A DNA stretch of 64,000 nucleotides, taken from the NCBI GenBank assembly GCA_946122785.1, contig CAMGYJ010000003.1, forward strand, positions 186,001 to 250,000, written 5' to 3'. The notes beneath the pieces are model-generated. The model saw only the letters and a program-made list of their open reading frames with translations. It was not told the DNA's origin and searched no databases. This DNA is from Linum tenue. Its lineage: Eukaryota; Streptophyta; Magnoliopsida; Malpighiales; Linaceae. This document shows, one piece after another, positions 58,278-64,000 of this stretch; positions within the stretch are counted from its first letter, which is position 1, and each line of letters starts with the position of its first letter. A program made the position numbers and the translations under genes.

Positions 58278-60002
58278 TGTTACACCCCGCTCTTCCAAAA
58301 AGTAAAAATGACTATTATACTCTTGGGTCAAGTGGTCAAGTTCCACCGTAGCATTGATGAGGATTAAAAATGTGAACTATCAGTTCAAACGGTGTCGAGT
58401 TTTGACATAAAATAAGTAAGTTACGAACGTTATCTGAGTTTCGGGTCAAACTCAACTGTAATTATAAAGTTCCCAAAATACCCTTGAAACCCTAAACCTA
58501 ACCCAACCGGTCCCATACTCGTCCAACCCTTTTCATATATATGGGCACACAAGTGCCTCACTCTAAAACTAATCCCAGGCAGCCGAAACGCTACACCCGA
58601 AACAGAGAGGAAAGAAAAGAAAGCTGCTGCCTCCACCTAGCTTTCTTGATCTCACAACCGGGGAATTTCCTCAGCGATCGCCGACTGCCAGGAGAGAGGA
58701 AGCCGTGAAGGATGGAAGATGGGACGTCGCTTGTGGACAGGAACGCCAAGTAGATGAGTGGACTGGAGGGGAGAGCTTGCGGGTGGAATAACGGATCGAC
58801 ATTTGTGGGAGCTCGAGGTATCAAGCTGAAGGAGGACTCCAAGAATTCATTGGAGGTGTATGATTATATACACGTGTTCCTAGCTCGTGGATCATGCTTA
58901 GGTGGGAAGCAGCCCTTAATCATGTAAGGCTCAAGGAGGGTCTGTTGCCGATGGTTTGAGACATGGAAGAGGAAATTGATATAGGGAGGAAGCGCAAAAG
59001 AAGGTAAAGCGCGAGGAGTTTGAGCGTGGAATCTCGGGTGATGACGTGGATCAACCGGCAGTGAAGAGGAGTCGTGTCGATCGATCAAAGTCGGCAAATG
59101 AGGTGAGTGTAAAGGGGGTAAAATCTCTGTCGAGGTCTTTTTAGTTTACTCTTTTCATTTGAGGTTATTATTTAGTTAATTTTATGAGTAAGCGTGATTA
59201 TGTGTGTGAGGCATCCCACCGCCTACTTAAGGTGGAGGCACGCGTTGTGCTATGTGTGTGTGTTGTGTATGGTTGATGGTAGTTGAAACCCTGGGCGGTT
59301 GGGCCACTACTGGACGCGGTAGATGGTCGGGTCACTACTGGACGGCGATACGTAACGCAGTAGTTGACCGGGCATGGACTGGACGGCGATACGTAACGCA
59401 GTACCATTGCCTTGAGGATAGGGACACCGGACGGCGATACGTAACGCGGTGGTCCCTGGTATTGATGTCTATTAGTTAAGGATAGAAGTAGAGAACTTCT
59501 ATGATTTAAGAATAAAAGTTGAGAACCTCTATAAGTTAAAGTTGAAATGAGTTATTAAGGATGGAAGTGAGAACGACTTTCATCTAAGAAAAGGAAACGC
59601 TAATAATGTGTTTTAGTAAGGAGGTTGCTTAGGGCAAGACCTTAGGAAGTAACGACGAGACTGACCCCTTCTCACTCACCAGGTTGAGGAAGGGTTAGCA
59701 GAGGTGGATCCCGAGAAGGAGCAAGGCAAGGCGAGCAACCGCACCAGCATTGACGAGATGTCAAGGAGCTAAGCGAGGAGTTATAGTTTGTTTAGTCAGT
59801 GTTGTTTATGATTATGAGTATAACTGGAGGTTCAAAGGTTGAGGTTTATTAACTATGCATTTGAGTTTTGCCCACGTGTTAGGACATTGCATTTGACGTT
59901 TTCCTTGGGAATGTTTAAGTTGTATTTAAATTTTAAACTTTGTTTTTAACCGGCTCCGGAGCCATGAGTATTTCGGTTGTTTAAAAGGATAAGGGTGTTA
60001 CA
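58278..60002 (-). repeat. Solo LTR (1725 bp) inside the Harbinger Myb gene
   Basis: Ends are TGTTACACCC and GGGTGTTACA, inverted copies with one mismatch, giving TG...CA termini. A perfect 5-bp target duplication GCAAA lies at 58273-58277 and 60003-60007. No internal gag-pol or second LTR is present, so it is a solo LTR left by recombination. About 59270-59460 holds repeats of GGACGGCGATACGTAACGC. The minus-strand start TGTAACACCC is common among plant chromovirus LTRs, so orientation is tentative. Confidence 0.88.
59280..59460. repeat. Short tandem-like repeats within the solo LTR
   Basis: GGACGGCGATACGTAACGC occurs at about 59340, 59388 and 59431, with related CACTACTGGACGCGGTAGATGG at about 59307. 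A small minisatellite inside the LTR. Confidence 0.7.
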
Positions 60003-60809
60003 GCAAACTTCAGCAAACATCAAACCAAACTTCCTAACCACTCTAAAACACATCTCATTCTTCATTTTTTCCATCTCAGCCATTTCAACTATTGCCTTCT
60101 CTATGGTAGAAGAGAAGGTTGATCTAACTGCTTTTCTCTTTTTCCCTTTAGACTTTGCTTTGCATTTCAATTCCTTTGCAAGTTCAGTTGTCTTATCCAT
60201 AATACTTTCAGAAACTTTCTCCTTGCTCTGATCCTCACTACTGCTGTCTATAATCTCCTGTGTAGAAGGTAGTGCATCATTTCCAGTAGCGGTAGTATCC
60301 CCATAGACAATGCAAAGTTTTGGATACTCCGGACAACCATACTTCTTAATGCTTCCAACCACCTTATCCAACTACAAAAAAAAAAAAAAAAAATTGAATC
60401 AATTCAAAGTTTTAAATAATAAACATACAAAATTTCACAATAGACAAGGATTCAATTACCCTTAACCATCTTTCCCAACGTTCATCAGAGCCATCAATCT
60501 TCCCAGTTGCCGTAGTGTAACTAACTCCAGTCTCACTAATGATTGTCGTGAAAACCCTATGCTCTCTCCTCATCTAATTAAACTTGTTCTTTAACTGATC
60601 TTCATTCCAAACCTTCCTAAACTTGTTTGTCAATCCATTTATTATGTTTGCCCAGCCTACCTTTGAAAAAGTAGTGGTAGTTCTATTTCCATTCTTCACT
60701 TCTTCCACCATCAAATCAATAAGATAGAACTTGACCTCATTAGGCCATACTTCCTTTCCTCCCGCCGTTACATAATCATTCTTGTTTTGAGCCTCATTAT
60801 TGTCCATGA

Positions 60810-62240
60810 TAAGAACTAGTTACACAAGTCGGTCATATTAGATATACAACAATAATAAGCAATCAATTACCAACACACCAACAAAGATTCGGCAGTGAAG
60901 AGGTCATGCATGGGTTAATTAGGGGTTCACATATATATTAATTAAAAGATGTGCTGTGATTTTTCAAAAGAAGAAGGGATCGCATGTGGGTGGGCAAAAT
61001 GAAGAAGAAATCAACTCTCTGTTCAATTCTAGTCTGCCAATCCTATTTAATCTAATCAACTATTTATTATCTAATCAACTCTCTGTTCAAAAGTAAGCAG
61101 AGATTTCAAAAGATTGCTCACCAGGCGCAGGGGATATAAACTAGGACGAGGACAAGGCGACGAGAAGGGAGATAAACGTCGGGTTGACGATGAGCGGGGA
61201 AGGCCGGGTCGACGGCGAGCGGGGGTTGAAGGTCGGGACAAGGCAGCGAGTGGGGAGCCAAAGGTCGGGTTGACTGCAACGAGGGCTGACGCCGAGCAGG
61301 GGAGGCCTCGGCGGGTCGACGACGATAAGGAGAGTCCGGGCTTACGGCGGCAGGGGAGTCCTCGACGGCAACGGAAGCAAGACAGGGGAGAGTGGAGGAG
61401 ATAAGAGGCAGGGGAGAGTGGAGGAGAAGTGAGGCGGCGGGGAGCAGATGAGAAGAAGGGGAAAGGGTTGGGTTTGGGATAATAGGGTTTGGGGTCTTTG
61501 GGATGGTTTGTATGTCAAATGGTAGATGGGGTAATAAATTGATTTTGGGTGGTTGGGGGATTCGATACATGGGTCTCATTAATGAGAAAGAAGAGAGAAA
61601 CCCGTCTGTTTCCCATTCCTGAAACCAAAATATTGTGTTTCCCAAAAGTTGCTACTTTTCAGCACTATTTGATTCCCCAAATAAAAGCTGATGGAATGGG
61701 AATGGAAAGTAAACACTTTTTTACCCATCCATGGGTATTTTTGCCCAAACCCATTTATATTCATTTATATGGGTTGGATATGGATTTATTCTATATGGAT
61801 TTGGATAATGTTTGGGTAGGTGGAGTTGGGTTTGGATTTTATTTTTGGGTATGGATTGGGCTTGGGGACCCATCTCCTCGGACCCACCTGTATATTTTTT
61901 TTTATTAGGTGTTAAAATGTAAAGCAAAATTTTTAATGTACTAAAATATAATTTTCCACATATGATGTTGAACCTATTTGTATCTTCTTAAAAACTTCAG
62001 GTACTAAAATGTAACTTTGGCCAAGTCCAGCTGCTTTGCCGGTGCCGAACGCTTTGCCAGTGCCGAATGCCGGTCTACACCCCGCCGTCGCCGATATCCT
62101 CGAGCCGGTCTACACCCCGCCGGTGCTCTGCTCGCTGTTCCCCCTCAACTGGGTCGGGAATCGCCACGGCTTCTCCGAGCCCCTTCTCGGCGTTCAGGTT
62201 ACAGAGCTCTGCTCGCTGTTCCCCCTCAACTAGGTCGGGA
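60810..62240. other. Non-coding stretch, partly GC-rich
   Basis: About 61110-61460 is a GC-rich, purine-biased segment (GGTCGACGxCGAGCGGGG words) with no conserved frame. About 61730-61880 repeats TGGGTTTGGAT/TGGGTTGGATAT words that reappear in reversed form at 62960-63110. No gene is recognised. Confidence 0.5.
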
Positions 62241-62570
62241 ATCGCCCCTTCTCGGCGTTCGAGGTGTATAAGATGGATGCTGATCGGAGGAGATGGGTGC
62301 GTGCCGCGAACTTGAGCGGCGCTGCCGGCGACGAGGAGAAGAGGGCTCTGTTTTTGGGCGGGGGTGACTCTGTTTCGGTCCCCGCCGGCGGTGGGATTGC
62401 GGCGGACTCCTTATACTACACGGACGATGGCTGGGAGCGGATGGATGAGGATTACTTGTACGGAGGGCACGACATCGGGGTGTTTGATTTGAGAGAGGGG
62501 AAGATTAGGAGGATTGATGATGAGTTTGAAGAAGACAAATTCGACCCGGCCGCTGAGCTCAGTCTCGTGT
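62240..62570 (+). pseudogene. DUF295 (KIB-like beta-propeller) protein fragment
   Basis: One frame reads FEVYKMDADRRRWVRAANL, KRALFLGGGDSVSVPAGGG, SLYYTDDGWERMDEDY and HDIGVFDLREGKIRRIDDE. This follows the order of the C-terminal DUF295 domain of plant KIB/F-box-like proteins (VFxLDxxxxxWVxVxxLGDRALFLG, SVSA, NCIYFTDD, DxGVFxLxxGxI). The usual N-terminal part is missing: upstream is GC-rich with two short duplications (GGTCTACACCCCGCCG; GCTCTGCTCGCTGTTCCCCC) and frame breaks. The segment may have been captured by a transposon or be the decayed end of a gene. Confidence 0.7.
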
Positions 62571-62639
62571 GTTTTTCTTTCTTCGTCCTTGCATCTCTCT
62601 TCTCTCTTTTCAGTCCGATTGGCTAGCTAGAAATCCACA

Positions 62640-63397
62640 GTTGTCTTTCTCAGTGGGCGGCGGCGACGTCGGAGCTAGTGGCAGTGGCCGGGGCGGCGAC
62701 GAAATCGGGGCAGGGTTTCTGTATCTTTGGTGGCGCCGATGCGATTCAGTGGTCGGAGCCCGGAGGGGATGCCGAGATCGGAGGTGGCCTGGGGGCGACG
62801 TTCGAGCTGGTGGCCGGGGCGGCGACGTCGTGGCTCAGGCGGCTCGTCGTCGACGAAGATGGGTAGAGAGGAAGAGTTGTCGACTGTCGAGAGGAAGATG
62901 GGTAGAGATGAGTCTTCGAAGAGATTGTCTTATTTTTCTTTTTAGTTTCATTTTTTTATTATTATTTGGGTTTGGATTTTTTAACCCAAGTTCATGGGTA
63001 AAACCCAAGTAAACCCAACATAATGGGTATGGGTATTGGCCCATCTAACTTTATCCATTTACACTTTAATTGGATTTCAGACCCAATCCAAATAGGTTGG
63101 ATAGTTATAAACCCATGGGTACGGCCCGTATAGGTATAATTGACAAGCCTAGTTTCAAAGCAGCTCCAGTGGTCTTGGTTTCCCGCTCTAGAGGTGCAGC
63201 CAGTGCTCTTGCATCCGGTAGGCCGCCCCTTGCCTCTTGTCTTCGTTTTTTGTCCGGTCTTGAAAATTGGGTTTACATCAAAATACCATACATGCACATG
63301 TTCTAAATCACATTACTGAGTAATAAGTGATACCCCAACAAAGTAAAAATTACTCCATTTGAGCTAGAGTTAGTGTTAGCAAAAAAAAAAAATATAA
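62640..63397. other. Non-coding stretch, GC-rich then AT-rich
   Basis: About 62640-62870 is GC-rich (GGCGGCGACG words) without a conserved frame. About 62960-63150 carries GGGTTTGGAT, CCCAAGTAAACCC and CCCATGGGTACGGCCCG words and ends GGTATAATTGACAAGCCTAG, which resembles a DNA-element end. Confidence 0.45.
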
Positions 63398-63892
63398 GGG
63401 TTATAGGTATAATATGCCCCTCTACTATGTAGTTTTATCAAACATGCTCCTAGATTATTTTTTACATCAAACATACCCTTGTACTTTGGAAAAATGATCA
63501 AACATGCCCTTTTGTTAAAATTTCCATTAAAAAAATCGCCAATCATGGTTGAACCGAGATGTAGATGATCCGACATTAGCAAATGAGAGCGAAAATGTCA
63601 GTTTTGTCCCCCATTTTATCTTTCTAGGTCTCGTTAAAGTAAAATTATTAGAGGTATTTGGCTCTACAAAAGAACCCAAAAAATTCTAAAGTGAAATTAC
63701 CAAGGATATTTTAGACATTTGTGTCGCCCAAATCAAGGTACGACCATGATTGACTGTTCTTGGATGGAAATATTAACAGAAAGGCATGTTTGATCATTTT
63801 TCTAAAGTACAGGGACATGTTTCATGTAAAAAATAGTAGAGGGGCATATTTGATAAACGACATAGTAAAGGGACATATTATACCTATAACCC
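63398..63892. mobile_element. MULE-type MITE (495 bp) with long terminal inverted repeats
   Basis: Ends GGGTTATAGGTATAATATG and, reversed, GGGTTATAGGTATAATATG are the same, and inverted similarity continues for about 150 bp (GATCAAACATGCC against GGCATGTTTGATC). A 9-bp target duplication AAAATATAA lies at 63389-63397 and 63893-63901. No coding capacity. Confidence 0.88.
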
Positions 63893-64000
63893 AAAATATA
63901 ACCCTAAATTTTAAGTGCATACTAGATCACTAGTAAAATGTAATTTACCCCCAACAATATCATTTCACACCTCTTTTTTAAGTTGCCAAGGCAATGGGTG

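Larger units (their letters stand above)
58252..60807 (-). pseudogene. PIF/Harbinger Myb/SANT-like protein (ORF1), broken by nonsense and a solo LTR
   Basis: Exon 1 (60460-60807) starts MDNNEAQNKNDYV and reads a Myb/SANT-like domain (WPNEVKFYLIDLMVEEV, GNRTTTTFSKVGWANI, DQLKNKFN), then an in-frame TAG at 60574-60576 where a residue is expected before MRREHRVF. The domain continues beyond it (ISETGVSYTTATGKIDGSD). Exon 2 starts at 60371 (LDKVVGSIKKYGCPEYPKLC, YGDTTATG), has a basic segment (KCKAKSKGKKRKA) and reaches FGLMFAEVC at 60008, where the solo LTR lies. The last codons resume below 58278 (LKRGFA) to a stop at 58252. In this family the Myb protein works with the transposase. Confidence 0.85.
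56391..60810 (-). mobile_element. PIF/Harbinger transposon with both genes, inactivated (outer ends not fully fixed)
   Basis: Holds a DDE transposase gene (56691-58025) and a Myb/SANT gene (58252-60807) on the same strand, the two-gene set of PIF/Harbinger transposons. The left end is probably near 56391, where TGCCCGTTTAGTAGTCATTCTG follows a TTA inside the kinase pseudogene exon 2. No matching right end was found; it may lie beyond 60807 or be lost. A solo LTR interrupts the Myb gene. Confidence 0.7.

Noticed and set aside
61118..61645. 175-codon minus-strand frame
   Set aside because: Pro/Ser/Leu-rich low-complexity reading of a GC-biased region, no recognisable domain.
1..64000. CRISPR arrays, operons, phage or bacterial features
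   Set aside because: Introns, plant LTR elements and receptor kinases show nuclear plant DNA; no direct-repeat and spacer arrays were seen.

Overview
The window is nuclear DNA from a flowering plant, most likely a eudicot. It has AT-rich intergenic DNA, short GT-AG introns of about 75-500 bp, TATA boxes upstream of small intronless genes, Athila/Tat and chromovirus-type LTR retrotransposons, hAT, Mutator and PIF/Harbinger DNA transposons, and a plant receptor-kinase array. The species cannot be fixed from the sequence.

Layout. 1-2688: 5' part of an Athila/Tat-type Ty3/gypsy element on the minus strand (open gag, tRNA-Asp-type PBS, 1.6-kb LTR with TGACTC...GAGTCA ends), inserted into the protease start of a second gypsy element (2689-about 4100; broken gag, tRNA-Met PBS, LTR). 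4.1-14.3 kb: mostly non-coding with one small gene at 7303. 13.9-18 kb: nested non-autonomous DNA elements, including a TTA-flanked Harbinger-type element, a hAT inside it, and a separate 1.45-kb hAT. 20-33 kb: four more small plus-strand genes of the same family (core RRPYHxxCxCALHK). Two of them (24564, 30837) lie in a segmental duplication whose copies are separated by a long-inverted-repeat MULE, itself split by a hAT.

34.4-56.4 kb: minus-strand receptor-like kinase array. Three six-exon genes appear intact on reading (34422-37058, 38684-41282, 42600-45518; 684, 688 and 683 aa). Each joins an LRK10L/WAK-type galacturonan-binding-like ectodomain to a CRK/S-domain (DLSV)-type RD kinase. Around them are remnants: two decayed last exons, a first exon cut at a gypsy pol fragment, an intact ectodomain exon with no kinase, and kinase exons with no ectodomain or last exon. 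The first two genes belong to a duplicated block that also carries the small RRPYH gene tail-to-tail; the second small gene has lost its conserved core. A 2.4-kb MULE and a hAT lie within the array.

56.4-60.8 kb: a two-gene PIF/Harbinger transposon (DDE transposase plus Myb/SANT protein), inactivated by a one-base deletion and a nonsense codon, with a 1.7-kb solo LTR in the Myb gene. 60.8-64 kb: GC-rich non-coding DNA with a DUF295/KIB-like fragment, then a 495-bp MULE-type MITE.

The cellular genes are the RRPYH-family genes and the receptor kinases; most of the rest is transposon-derived. The most unusual items are the chimeric receptor-kinase architecture with its modular decay, and the clustered RRPYH family.
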